This document shows positions 35,829-44,359 of a stretch of DNA of 64,000 bases, in pieces. This DNA comes from Bacillus sp. V2I10. Its GTDB lineage: Bacteria > Bacillota > Bacilli > Bacillales > Bacillaceae. Where the stretch lies: positions 954,001-1,018,000 of the forward strand of contig NZ_JAUSYV010000001.1 of assembly GCF_030817055.1 (NCBI RefSeq), given 5' to 3'. The position numbers were made by a program, and so were the translations under genes. Within the stretch, counting starts at the first letter, position 1. The number at the start of each line of letters is the position of its first letter. The notes under the pieces are model-generated. The model saw only the letters and a list, made by a program, of their open reading frames with translations. It was not told the DNA's origin and searched no databases.

Positions 35829-36809
35829 CTACCAAAGACTAGTTTCGTTGATCTTTTTAGCAAATGAGTTAACGACGATCAACATAATGAAATTAATAAC
35901 GGAGTTAAATAATCCAACTGCTGCTGAAAAACTATATTGTGCATCTAAAATCCCGGCACGATATACAAATGTTGAAATAACGTCAGAAGTAGGCATGTTC
36001 AGACTATTTTGCATTAAGAATACTTTTTCAAAGCCTACGGCCATGATAGAGCCGGCACTTAGGATAAACATAATAACGATTGTCGGGAATATGGTCGGAA
36101 CATTAATATGCCAGATTCTCTGCATCCTAGTTGCTCCATCTATGATGGCTGCTTCATGAAGCTGATAATCTATAGAGGCTAAAGCAGCAAGATAGATGAT
36201 CGAACTCCAGCCCATCGTTTGCCAAACATCGGAAAAAACATAAAGTGATTTAAATAAGCTTGGCTCAGTAATAAAATAGATAGGTTTACCGCCAAATAAG
36301 ATAATGAGCTGATTGACCAGTCCATCAGGCTTCAGGAACAACAGCAGCATTCCGACTACGACAACGGTTGACAGAAAATGAGGAGCATAAATGACAGTTT
36401 GGACGAAGCGTTTGTACTTTTCATGCTTTACCTCGTTAAGCATGAGCGCAATAATAATTGGAATAGGAAAAGATAATGCTAACGTATATAAACCGATTCC
36501 AAGTGTATTTTTAATTAAACGCCAAAAATAATAACTATTAAAAAATCGTTCAAAATGTTTAAAGCCAACCCATGGACTTCCTGATATTCCGTTTACAGGG
36601 AAAAAGTCTTTAAATGCAATTTGTACTCCATACATGGGAATGTAGTGAAAGATAATAAAATAAAGTATGACAGGTGAAATCAACAAATATAGATCCCAAT
36701 TTTTCCTGAAGGATATTCGAAATGCAGATAATTTTGTAAGTGAGGTCTTAGAGGCTGTACGTGTGTTTGTGTAATTTTCAGGTTTATGTTCAATTTTCAA
36801 AAATACCAT
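35829..36809 (-). CDS. CUT1 sugar ABC permease (LplB/YteP-like)
   Basis: 326 aa as drawn. LYLLISPVILYFIIFHYIPMYGVQIAFKDF and the EAA loop EAAIIDGATRMQRIWHINVPTIFPTIV identify the partner of the LplC-type permease. C-terminal IVNSFAKKINETSLW is typical. The ATG at 36809 directly abuts AAAGGG; a TTG three codons later has better spacing and may be the real start. Confidence 0.87.
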   Translation of the reverse strand: MVFLKIEHKPENYTNTRTASKTSLTKLSAFRISFRKNWDLYLLISPVILYFIIFHYIPMYGVQIAFKDFFPVNGISGSPWVGFKHFERFFNSYYFWRLIKNTLGIGLYTLALSFPIPIIIALMLNEVKHEKYKRFVQTVIYAPHFLSTVVVVGMLLLFLKPDGLVNQLIILFGGKPIYFITEPSLFKSLYVFSDVWQTMGWSSIIYLAALASIDYQLHEAAIIDGATRMQRIWHINVPTIFPTIVIMFILSAGSIMAVGFEKVFLMQNSLNMPTSDVISTFVYRAGILDAQYSFSAAVGLFNSVINFIMLIVVNSFAKKINETSLW

Positions 36810-36830
36810 CCCTTTCAGCTATACTGATGT

Positions 36831-37988
36831 TTAAAATGCTTTCGGAATAGTTGTGGGGATTGGCTTAATCTTTACGATGTGTCCGCCAGAACGGATCGAT
36901 TCAGTTGCTGCACATCCGACAGCTACGCTCATTCGGCCAGCAAGAGGTGTTGTTAAAGGCTGCTTGCCTTTATGCACTAAATCTACAAAATCTTTGCATA
37001 TATTGGGATCGGCTCCGCCATGACTGCCCTCTGCTTTTTTTATTTCATAGGTAGTATCAGAGAATTCTCTCCATGAGTTTGAACGACGCGACTTTACATA
37101 TATTTTTCCTTCCAGCTCTGAATTTTCTATTCGGCCTTCCGTGCCAATGAATGTGTAATTCCGCTGATAATCAGGGGTGAAATGACATTGCAGGTAAGAG
37201 GCCTTAATGCCACCCTCTAACTCCATTATGACCACATTATTATCCTCAACATTTACCTCTTCTCTGAAAGCGCATTCAATTAGTGTGTGGGGACTGGCTT
37301 CAGTACATGTATCCCGTTCATTGCAGGATGGGCAAGTTAAATCATTTGGCTTGTCCCCGCCATAAAAATCCAAGCCTCCAAATGCTGATACTTTTTGTGT
37401 GTAACTTCCGGTAATCCAATGGATGATATCAATATCATGAGAACCTTTTTGCAGAAGAAGAGATGTCGTATTCTTAGATTTTGCATGCCAATCATGGAAA
37501 TAGAAGTAGCCGCCATATCCTACAAAATGCCGGACCCAAACAGCTTTTATTTTTCCGATGGCACCGGAATCAACAATTCCTTTCATCGTTCTGTACATAT
37601 TCATATATCTCATGTTAAAACCAACCATTAGATGCTTGCCTGATTTCTCGGCAGCTTCTATAATCCGGTCACAGCCCTCCACTGTTATTGCTAAAGGTTT
37701 TTCACAATACACATGCTTTCCAGCCTGAAGGGAGGCGATTGCGTGTTCCTCGTGTAAATAATCAGGTGACGTCACGGCAATAGCATCAATATCATCTCTT
37801 TGCAGCAGTTCTTTGTAATCTTGCGTAATAAACGCTTCGGGATTTATCTTTTCCTGAAATTCTTTTAATTTCGAATAAGAAATATCTGCTGCGGCGACTA
37901 CGATTGAATCACCATCTGGTTTGTGCCAGTATTTTGCGATTCCACTTCTTAAACCTGCTCCAATTAAAGCAATTCTTACTTTTGTCAT
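36831..37988 (-). CDS. Gfo/Idh/MocA-family sugar oxidoreductase
   Basis: 385 aa. N-terminal Rossmann domain (IALIGAGLRSG), the ligand motif EKPLAI (CEKPLAITVEGC), and a C-terminal alpha/beta domain. A Cys-rich insert CPSCNERDTCTEASPHTLIEC near 225-248 could hold a metal; similar inserts recur in this family. GAGAGGAGAC precedes the ATG. First gene of the operon, so oxidation or epimerisation of the imported sugar is the likely early step. Confidence 0.85.
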   Translation of the reverse strand: MTKVRIALIGAGLRSGIAKYWHKPDGDSIVVAAADISYSKLKEFQEKINPEAFITQDYKELLQRDDIDAIAVTSPDYLHEEHAIASLQAGKHVYCEKPLAITVEGCDRIIEAAEKSGKHLMVGFNMRYMNMYRTMKGIVDSGAIGKIKAVWVRHFVGYGGYFYFHDWHAKSKNTTSLLLQKGSHDIDIIHWITGSYTQKVSAFGGLDFYGGDKPNDLTCPSCNERDTCTEASPHTLIECAFREEVNVEDNNVVIMELEGGIKASYLQCHFTPDYQRNYTFIGTEGRIENSELEGKIYVKSRRSNSWREFSDTTYEIKKAEGSHGGADPNICKDFVDLVHKGKQPLTTPLAGRMSVAVGCAATESIRSGGHIVKIKPIPTTIPKAF

Positions 37989-38044
37989 TTACTAATGTCT
38001 CCTCTCGAATTATCAAATGAAAAAATCCTTCTTCAATGAATAAA

Positions 38045-38056
38045 GATCACCTCCTT
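38045..38056 (-). promoter_or_regulatory. Strong isolated Shine-Dalgarno sequence in the operon leader
   Basis: On the minus strand AAGGAGGTGATC, near-perfect complementarity to the 16S 3' end, lies about 57 nt before the oxidoreductase start. The only ORF it could serve is TTG plus six codons. It may be an mRNA-stabilising STAB-SD element. Confidence 0.4.
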
Positions 38057-38078
38057 AAATTAAATTTTCCCCAAATAA

Positions 38079-38092
38079 GGAAAGCGTTTTCC
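38079..38092. promoter_or_regulatory. Operator for the LacI-type regulator, operon side
   Basis: GGAAAGCGTTTTCC is a near-palindrome centred on CG, typical of LacI-family sites. It lies in the 155-bp gap between lacI-type and oxidoreductase genes. An 11-bp part recurs in front of the regulator gene. Confidence 0.7.
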
Positions 38093-38143
38093 TGCTGCGT
38101 AAAATTAATGCATCAATTTAACTCATAAAATTTTAAAGATGCA

Positions 38144-39199
38144 TCAATTTAGATTTTTTGTTGATGATTCCCTGGCTATTAATTGATATGGCAGCAATGT
38201 CACGACTGGGAGGTCCATCCGTTCTTCTATTTGATTTAAAAGTACATTTACTGCAGCTTTTCCAATTTCATATTTAGGAATATGAATGGTTGATAAAGGG
38301 GGATTAGAATATAAAGACATTTCAATGTTATCAATCCCGATAAATGCAACATCCTCTGGGATCTGCAGTTTATTTTCATAAACAGACCTCATCGCAGCGA
38401 TGGCCATTGTGTCACTTGCACAAAACATGGCAGTTGGCTTAGATTCAAGGTTTAAAATTTCTTTCATGCTGCTATAACTTAATGATGGGGTCCATCTGGC
38501 ATTTACTATCCAATTTGCTTCAAATTCGAGTCCAAATTCATGCAGTGCTTTCACATAGCCTTTATATCTCTCTTCTTCAGAAAGATTCTCGTAGTCAGCA
38601 CCTGTTCCGCCTCCAATAAATCCGATCTTTTCATGACCTTGCTCAATTAAGTGCTTAATGGCTGCTCTGCTTGCAGACTGTCTGTCATAGTCCACCAATG
38701 ATACGTCTAAGCAATCCGTGTGTGCAGTTTCTAAAGCGACAATGCAGGATATCTGATTTTTAATGAAGGACAAGACATTTTCCTCAAAGTTTCCGAAAAG
38801 GATAATGCCATCCAATGTGTCAGAGTTGATGGATCTGTAAATATCTGTTTCCTCAATTTTTTTGTCGAATGAATCAATATAGATTAAGCTGTATTTGTGA
38901 TCTGTAAGAGTCTTGCTTATCCCATTAAATATAGGTGAATAATACGGATCATATCTTTCTATTAGATGAGGATGCTGGACTAAACAGCCAATCTGCATTG
39001 TTTTTTTCTTATCAGTTTTTTTCTGTGAAGCTAAGTTCCTGGCATTTTGGTTTGGTTTATATCCGTAGTCTTTCACGGCATCCCAAACTTTTCTTTTCGT
39101 TTCAGGGTGAATATTTCTTGATAGATCGTTATTGATTACTCTTGAAACAGTTGAAATGGATACTCCTACATGCTCTGCAATTTCTTTTAATGTTGTCAT
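38144..39199 (-). CDS. LacI-family transcriptional regulator of the sugar locus
   Basis: 351 aa. The N-terminal helix-turn-helix TLKEIAEHVGVSISTVSRVINND is followed by a hinge and a periplasmic-binding-protein-like effector domain (IGCLVQHP to the C-terminus) with IGFIGGGTGADYENLSEEERYKGY and the PEDVAFIGIDNIEMSLYSNPPLSTI motif. ATG at 39199 after AAGGAGTATACT; the ORF extends 8 codons upstream without an RBS. Same strand as the transport operon and separated from it by an operator. Confidence 0.92.
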   Translation of the reverse strand: MTTLKEIAEHVGVSISTVSRVINNDLSRNIHPETKRKVWDAVKDYGYKPNQNARNLASQKKTDKKKTMQIGCLVQHPHLIERYDPYYSPIFNGISKTLTDHKYSLIYIDSFDKKIEETDIYRSINSDTLDGIILFGNFEENVLSFIKNQISCIVALETAHTDCLDVSLVDYDRQSASRAAIKHLIEQGHEKIGFIGGGTGADYENLSEEERYKGYVKALHEFGLEFEANWIVNARWTPSLSYSSMKEILNLESKPTAMFCASDTMAIAAMRSVYENKLQIPEDVAFIGIDNIEMSLYSNPPLSTIHIPKYEIGKAAVNVLLNQIEERMDLPVVTLLPYQLIARESSTKNLN

Positions 39200-39218
39200 A
39201 GTATACTCCTTACATTTA

Positions 39219-39232
39219 TCCAAACGCTTTCC
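39219..39232. promoter_or_regulatory. Second LacI-type operator, in front of the regulator gene
   Basis: On the minus strand GGAAAGCGTTTGGA shares 11 consecutive bases with the site at 38079-38092. It lies 20 bp before the regulator start codon, consistent with autoregulation. Confidence 0.6.
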
Positions 39233-39264
39233 TATAAATTAATAGTTTTCCGGAAAAAAGTCAA

Positions 39265-39279
39265 TATTTTCTGAAAAAT
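39265..39279. promoter_or_regulatory. Candidate CodY box upstream of the LacI-type gene
   Basis: TATTTTCTGAAAAAT matches the CodY consensus at 13 of 15 positions. It adjoins a minus-strand -35 TTGACT (39259-39264). Confidence 0.4.
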
Positions 39280-39443
39280 AAAACAAATATAGTGCTTCAT
39301 TCTTATATTTATGTTATCGAATTTTTATCCTGAATAAAAGATGGAATAAATCAATTCTGAAAAAACTGTTTTTTTTCATTTAAGTGAGAGAATTAAGATC
39401 AATAATCGTCTAATTAGGTAAAGAGTTCAAACGGGGTGGATAA

Positions 39444-39950
39444 ATGAACGAACATCACAGAGAAATCGAGCGGATGTTTAAGTTGTTCGGGGATGATCTT
39501 TATCACTTTCTTGTTTACTACAAAGGATCACACGATGTGGAGGATGATGTTCAGGAAGTTTTTTTCAGGGCTTTAAAAAGCCATTTTCGCAGTGATTCAC
39601 ATCCGAAAACATGGCTGATCGGCATTGCCAGAAGACTTGTAATCGATCAGCGCCGGAAGAAACGGCTTCTTTCTTGGCTGCCAAAGCCAGAGCGGCAAAA
39701 AAGTCCGGATGATATTCTGATGGAACATGAAAATGTTAGGGAAGTCTACAGAGCAATTGATGAACTGAAAACAGAATACAGAGATGTTGTTATGCTTAGA
39801 GTCATCTCTGATCTTTCCGTGGAAGAAACCTCAGAAGTTCTGGGCTGGACTAGGGAAAAAGTCAGCCGCACATATTACAGGGCATTGAAGAAACTGGATC
39901 AGAACAGGAAAGATGCAATTAAGGAAGGAGGGGCCGAACTTGAATCCTGA
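39444..39950 (+). CDS. ECF RNA polymerase sigma factor (SigX-like)
   Basis: 168 aa. Sigma region 2 (DVEDDVQEVFFRALKSHF, KTWLIGIARRLVIDQRRKK) and region 4 (LKTEYRDVVMLRVISDLSVEETSEVLGWTREKVSRTYYRALKKL) with a short linker. EHENVREVYRAIDEL resembles SigX of B. subtilis. ACGGGGTGG precedes the ATG. The next gene starts inside its 3' end and encodes a one-pass membrane protein, the usual anti-sigma position. Target promoters unknown. Confidence 0.88.
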   Translation: MNEHHREIERMFKLFGDDLYHFLVYYKGSHDVEDDVQEVFFRALKSHFRSDSHPKTWLIGIARRLVIDQRRKKRLLSWLPKPERQKSPDDILMEHENVREVYRAIDELKTEYRDVVMLRVISDLSVEETSEVLGWTREKVSRTYYRALKKLDQNRKDAIKEGGAELES

Positions 39951-40503
39951 AAATCTTCAATTTCCTAAAAAAACATTGTCACCCGGATCTCGGGAGAAAA
40001 TCAGCAACGCTCTCTCAAGGAGGCGTAGAGGAGCTTACCTTGCCTTGATGCACCGATTATTTCAGCTTTCAGTAACAATGATCCTTTTAATCGGAGTAGG
40101 CATCTTTTCTCTCTTTTTTATAAATGGTGAAAAGGGAGAAGATACCCGGAATGGGCAATTAAAATACAGCATACAGCTTCCTGATGGAATCAAAACAGAA
40201 AGAAATGGAGATGCTCTGATCTTTAAGCAAGGAGAAAAGACGGTGGGAGGGGCAGCTCCGAGTACATTTGAGGAAAAGCAAAGCCTTGAAAGCGGACCGG
40301 GAATTTTTGAAAGAAAAGTAATAAACGAATTAAAGTATCCTGCAGAAAGAATACTTGAGCATGTTAAAACAATGACTGCCACACAAACCTATCACTATTT
40401 CGTTCAGACAAATGAAAAAGAATGGGTAAGAGTGTACTTTCATACACCTTATATAACAGAGAAACAAGCTAATGATGCTATGCGTACTTTTTCGGCTGAG
40501 TAA
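39940..40503 (+). CDS. One-pass membrane protein, probable anti-sigma factor
   Basis: 187 aa from TTG 39940, chosen because AAGGAGGGG sits just upstream. An Arg-rich cytoplasmic tip (SRRRRGAY) precedes one helix (LFQLSVTMILLIGVGIFSLFFI, about 37-60) and an extracellular domain of about 125 aa. The cytoplasmic part, about 35 aa, is short for a zinc anti-sigma domain and has no HxxxCxxC motif. The 11-nt overlap with the sigma gene indicates coupled translation. Function inferred from position only. Confidence 0.65.
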   Translation: MNPENLQFPKKTLSPGSREKISNALSRRRRGAYLALMHRLFQLSVTMILLIGVGIFSLFFINGEKGEDTRNGQLKYSIQLPDGIKTERNGDALIFKQGEKTVGGAAPSTFEEKQSLESGPGIFERKVINELKYPAERILEHVKTMTATQTYHYFVQTNEKEWVRVYFHTPYITEKQANDAMRTFSAE

Positions 40504-40551
40504 GCCTATATCTAAAAGCACGCTGCCTCACATAAGGAAAATGCTAAAAAA

Positions 40552-40584
40552 GAGGGTGAACGTTTTATCGTTCACCCCTCTTTG
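40552..40584. terminator. Shared terminator between the sigma operon and the efflux operon
   Basis: GAGGGTGAACG/CGTTCACCCCTC stem with a one-base bulge; AAAAAA before and TTTG after suit convergent use. Confidence 0.75.
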
Positions 40585-41493
40585 TCAAGAAGATATGCTT
40601 TCTTTCCCAAGCTGCTTATGTTTTAAAAAATGATACAGCTGCGGTGTGACAATTCCAGCAAGAATCATGATGATGCCGGCTGTCTGCAGGATTGTTACTT
40701 GCTCTTTTAATATAAGGACCGAGCAGAGAATGGCCATTGGCAATTCAGCGGCACCTAAAATCGTTGCAATGCCTGAACCGATCTTTGGCGTTCCGATTGA
40801 AAACAATACAACGGGTATGAATACTCCGAAAAAACCCAGCAGCAAAGCGTAAATCCATAATCCTGACTGCATGGAGCCATTTGTCAGAAATTCAGGGGAA
40901 AAGACGATTAGTAAAAAGACTGCAGCACCCAATGACATAAACAGACTTCGATTTAAAGACGGCAGCTCAATTGCCACTTTTCCGCTTGCAAAGATAAATA
41001 GTGAAAATGAAACAGCTGATAAAAGTCCCCAGATAATTCCGGGATCACTCAGGCTAAAAGCATCATGGCCAAAAATGTTTCCCGCCATAAATGTGCCTAT
41101 TAAGAGAATGACTGCAGCAAGCACTTTATCAGGGCCCGGCAGCTTTTTCACAGCGATTGCTTCAATGACGATTCCAATCCAAGTAAACTGAAATAAGAGG
41201 ATAATCGCAATCGATGCGGGAATCGTTTCAAGAGATTTTCCGTAAAAAATACCAGTCAGACTGGTAGTGGTTCCTGTAATCATTAAGATAAGCGCCTGCT
41301 TAAAGGAAACTTTTTTTCTAGAGAAAAGAGTTACACAGATCAAAAACATAAAAAAGCCGAACAAATATTGGCTTCCGATCACTTCGTTTACTGTAAACCC
41401 ATGCATATAGGCGATTTTGATAATTGTAGAAATAACCCCGTAACTGCATGCGCCGACCAAGACAAGGAATGAGTATTTAAATAATTGGCTCAC
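40585..41493 (-). CDS. EamA/DMT-family transporter
   Basis: 302 aa with ten hydrophobic helices in two EamA repeats. VGACSYGVISTIIKIAY and PASIAIILLFQFTWIGIVIEA are typical of drug/metabolite exporters. GTG start at 41493 with AAGGAG 9 nt upstream; the longer frame has no RBS. Follows two SMR genes on the same strand with a 13-nt gap, so it is part of that operon. Confidence 0.85.
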   Translation of the reverse strand: MSQLFKYSFLVLVGACSYGVISTIIKIAYMHGFTVNEVIGSQYLFGFFMFLICVTLFSRKKVSFKQALILMITGTTTSLTGIFYGKSLETIPASIAIILLFQFTWIGIVIEAIAVKKLPGPDKVLAAVILLIGTFMAGNIFGHDAFSLSDPGIIWGLLSAVSFSLFIFASGKVAIELPSLNRSLFMSLGAAVFLLIVFSPEFLTNGSMQSGLWIYALLLGFFGVFIPVVLFSIGTPKIGSGIATILGAAELPMAILCSVLILKEQVTILQTAGIIMILAGIVTPQLYHFLKHKQLGKESISS

Positions 41494-41506
41494 AAATGAT
41501 AACTCC

Positions 41507-41821
41507 TTATGAAACAAGCTTCAATCCTGCTGTAGCTGAGATGATCATACTAATAAAAAGGATTCTTTTCCAGCTGCTTGAATCTCCGTAAAATAAAATG
41601 CCCACAAGCGCGCTGCCTGCAGATCCAATTCCTGTCCAGACAGAATATGCCGTTCCAAGCGAAATGGTTTGAAGAGATTGATTTAATAGAAGAAAACTGA
41701 TTGAAAAGCCTGCAATCATAATCAGCAAGGGAATAATTCCTTTTGAATCTTTCATTTTGTTGATTCCGATGACCCCAACAACTTCAAATAGGCCTGCTGC
41801 TATCAGTAAAATCCAGTCCAT
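41507..41821 (-). CDS. SMR-family efflux subunit (YkkD-like)
   Basis: 104 aa, four helices. The start shares one base with the preceding stop. LFEVVGVIGINKMKDS carries the membrane Glu of SMR proteins; GTAYSVWTGIGSAGSALVGILFYGD matches the YkkD half of paired SMR exporters. Expected to form a heterodimer with the next-door YkkC-like subunit; cargo may be guanidinium or cationic drugs. Confidence 0.87.
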   Translation of the reverse strand: MDWILLIAAGLFEVVGVIGINKMKDSKGIIPLLIMIAGFSISFLLLNQSLQTISLGTAYSVWTGIGSAGSALVGILFYGDSSSWKRILFISMIISATAGLKLVS

Positions 41822-42159
41822 TAGTGCGCAGCCTCCTCTTTTTTATCATCAGACAATGTTTTTAAACCAATAACTCCAGCGACTAATATGAGAATTAACA
41901 GAATTTTGATGAGCTGAAATGGCTCGTTAAAAATGAGAATTTCCGAGATAACGGTTCCTGCAGCGCCAAGTCCTGTAAAGACTGCGTAAACGGTACTAAC
42001 CGGCAGTCTTTTAGTTGCACCGATCAGTAAATAAAAACTTACACATAACGTAATAATTGTGATAAGCCATTCATACCAGCTATCTGAGTATTTTAATCCC
42101 GCCACCCAGATGACTTCAATGAAACCGGCTAAGAAAACTTTTATCCAGTCACGATTCAT
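41821..42159 (-). CDS. SMR-family efflux subunit (YkkC-like)
   Basis: 112 aa, same length as B. subtilis YkkC. FIEVIWVAGLKYSDS holds the essential Glu; PVSTVYAVFTGLGAAGTVISEILIFNEP is the YkkC signature. In B. subtilis ykkCD are controlled by a guanidine riboswitch. None is seen here; a TetR gene precedes instead. Confidence 0.87.
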   Translation of the reverse strand: MNRDWIKVFLAGFIEVIWVAGLKYSDSWYEWLITIITLCVSFYLLIGATKRLPVSTVYAVFTGLGAAGTVISEILIFNEPFQLIKILLILILVAGVIGLKTLSDDKKEEAAH

Positions 42160-42236
42160 GATGTTCTTCCTTTCTTTAAATATTGGATGGTATACAATTT
42201 ATGCATCGGTGGCATGTGGGTGGCCTAACTCCTCGG

Positions 42237-42818
42237 TTAGAACGAATCCGCTTTTCTAATCGTTATCCCGTTCCAGTAAACGTTAAAGCAGCCATCCAAT
42301 CTCTTTTTAAATCGTTCAGCACCGCCATAGAGAATTTCAACCAGAACAGCATCAACAAGTCCCATATAAGCAATCACTGCATCTGATTGGTTAATTGAAA
42401 TAACTTTCGGATTATTAAAGATATCTGTAAGCAGCTCTTCAAAGGTATCTAGATAGGTGTATACTTTCTTCATCACTACATCATAAAGATGAGCTGGCGG
42501 CAAAAAGCTGATCCGCAGCATGAATTTTGTCTGATCATCTTTTTCATAGCGGTTGATATACTCTGAAAGGTAATGGTAAAGCACTTCTTTTAATGAAGCG
42601 GAATTTGAGAAAACAAAGTAGTTTTTAATGTACTCAATTTCTTTTTCCTGCACCTCAGCCATGACAGTAAGAAACAGTTCATCCTTGCTTTTAAAATGAG
42701 TGTAAATAGATTGTTTCTTGATGCCGACTTCATTCGCTATTGCTGATAAAGATGCACCATCATAGCCGTGTGCGGCAAAATTGCGGATCGCGGCTTCTTT
42801 TATTTGTTCAGATGTCAT
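42237..42818 (-). CDS. TetR-family regulator of the efflux operon
   Basis: 193 aa. N-terminal HTH (IKEAAIRNFAAHGYDGASLSAIANEVGIKKQSIYTHFKSKDELF); the C-terminal ligand domain is divergent. First gene of the TetR-SMR-SMR-EamA set. A perfect 6-bp-arm palindrome lies 13 bp before its start, so autorepression is likely. Confidence 0.88.
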   Translation of the reverse strand: MTSEQIKEAAIRNFAAHGYDGASLSAIANEVGIKKQSIYTHFKSKDELFLTVMAEVQEKEIEYIKNYFVFSNSASLKEVLYHYLSEYINRYEKDDQTKFMLRISFLPPAHLYDVVMKKVYTYLDTFEELLTDIFNNPKVISINQSDAVIAYMGLVDAVLVEILYGGAERFKKRLDGCFNVYWNGITIRKADSF

Positions 42819-42830
42819 TTTTTCACCTTC

Positions 42831-42844
42831 CTGACGTTCGTCAG
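42831..42844. promoter_or_regulatory. Palindromic TetR operator candidate
   Basis: CTGACG-TT-CGTCAG, perfect arms, immediately before the TetR RBS. Well placed to block the operon promoter. Confidence 0.65.
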
Positions 42845-42998
42845 TTTATTATAAATCCGGTGCTTCACAAAGTCAAATGAAAGAATATACGACTATTTCT
42901 ATTTCTTTACATTGTCATGCTTTATTAGTAGCTGTTATGCTTGTATATGGACTGAATATAGAATAATAATCTTAACTACTATACAGGAGATTTTTTTT

Positions 42999-44177
42999 AT
43001 GATTAAAGCCCCTTTGATTCTTGTAGTATGCATCTTTTCTTTCGGATTCTTTTCGTTTAAAGCATACGCTGATGAACTCTCTTTAAAAGAACCCGATATT
43101 CAAAGTGAATCAGCTGTATTGATTGATGCGAAGTCAGGTCAGATTCTGTACTCAAAAGACAGTGATGCGATTATGTATCCAGCGAGTGTAACGAAAATGG
43201 CTACAGCTATTTATGCGATTGAAAATGGGAATATGGAAGATATTGTGACGATAAGTAAAAATGCCAGAAGTGTTGATGGAACAAGGGTTTACCTTGAAGA
43301 AGGAGAGCAGGTTCCCTTGAAAAAGCTCATCCAGGGATTGATGATTAATTCAGGAAATGATGCGGGTGTAGCAATTGCTGAACATATCAGCGGAGATACC
43401 GAGACCTTTTCTGCGGAAATGACAGCATTTTTAAAGTCGAAGGTAGGACTTCTGCACACCAATTTTACCAACCCGCACGGTCTGTTTGATCCTGAACATG
43501 TAACGACCGCTGAAGACCTTGCAAAGTTAACTCAGTACGCTTCACAAAATGATTTATTTAGAGAAATTTTTTCAACAGAAGAATTAAAGTGGGACGGGGA
43601 AACGTGGGATACTACGCTTCATAATCACCATAAGCTACTTAAAGTAACGCCATATGACGGGATGATCGGCGGGAAAAACGGGTATGTGAGCGAATCGGGG
43701 TTTACTTTATCCACTCTTGCTGAAAGAGAGAATATCAGTCTGATTGCGATTGTCCTGAATGCTAAAACAGACCGTATTTCATATAAAGATACCGTGAAAT
43801 TATTAGATTATGGCTTTAATCATTTTACATCAGAATTTATTGCAGAGGATACAGCCTTTGAAGATCAGAGCGGCCAGGAGTTTACACTGAGTGAACCGCT
43901 GTATTATGCCAAAAAATTAAATGAAAGCATCTCTGCAGATGTAGATTTAGATGGAATGCTTGCGGTTGAAGGGGAGGATGGCAGGGAAATCGCTTCCTAT
44001 AAATTAAAACCTGAAACAGCAAATGCGGATGATGTTATGGAAGGGACGGTAGCAGAAGTGAAGCCAACCCTCGGTCAAAGCATCCTGCATGATCACTTGA
44101 AGTATATTGTCATCTCTTCATTCGCAGTTGTTTTGCTTCTTGTTGGCTATTTCTTTAGGGAAGTAAGAAGATTATAA
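42999..44177 (+). CDS. D-alanyl-D-alanine carboxypeptidase (DacF-like PBP5 family)
   Basis: 392 aa. Signal peptide (about 1-25), S11 domain with SxxK S63-V-T-K66, SGN at 118-120, and a third motif KNG (226-228) instead of the usual KTG. It trims the terminal D-Ala from peptidoglycan stems. The C-terminus is a transmembrane helix (VISSFAVVLLLVGYFF) rather than an amphipathic tail. ATG 42999 after AGGAGATTTT; the ORF extends upstream without an RBS. Confidence 0.87.
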   Translation: MIKAPLILVVCIFSFGFFSFKAYADELSLKEPDIQSESAVLIDAKSGQILYSKDSDAIMYPASVTKMATAIYAIENGNMEDIVTISKNARSVDGTRVYLEEGEQVPLKKLIQGLMINSGNDAGVAIAEHISGDTETFSAEMTAFLKSKVGLLHTNFTNPHGLFDPEHVTTAEDLAKLTQYASQNDLFREIFSTEELKWDGETWDTTLHNHHKLLKVTPYDGMIGGKNGYVSESGFTLSTLAERENISLIAIVLNAKTDRISYKDTVKLLDYGFNHFTSEFIAEDTAFEDQSGQEFTLSEPLYYAKKLNESISADVDLDGMLAVEGEDGREIASYKLKPETANADDVMEGTVAEVKPTLGQSILHDHLKYIVISSFAVVLLLVGYFFREVRRL

Positions 44178-44180
44178 AAA

Positions 44181-44216
44181 AATCCTTTCTCCAGTGTTGG
44201 AGAAAGGATTTTTTTA
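44181..44216 (+). terminator. Terminator of the carboxypeptidase gene
   Basis: AATCCTTTCTCC/GGAGAAAGGATT stem with a 6-nt loop, then a T run. Confidence 0.9.
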
Positions 44217-44268
44217 TTTTAATAGAAGAAAGTATAAAATTGTGCTCCATCGCCTAACTTCTTGGTCA

Positions 44269-44318
44269 AAAAGGATCCGTCAATAAAGTCAAACCCGGAC
44301 TTTTTGGCGGATCCTTTT
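44269..44318. repeat. Inverted repeat before the end of the permease gene
   Basis: AAAAGGATCCG (44269-44279) and CGGATCCTTTT (44308-44318) are perfect complements around a 28-nt spacer. Possibly the minus-strand terminator of the amino-acid permease. Confidence 0.5.
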
Positions 44319-44359
44319 CTGCCATGCCTGCGCTGACCAAGGCTTTTGTGCTTTTCTTA

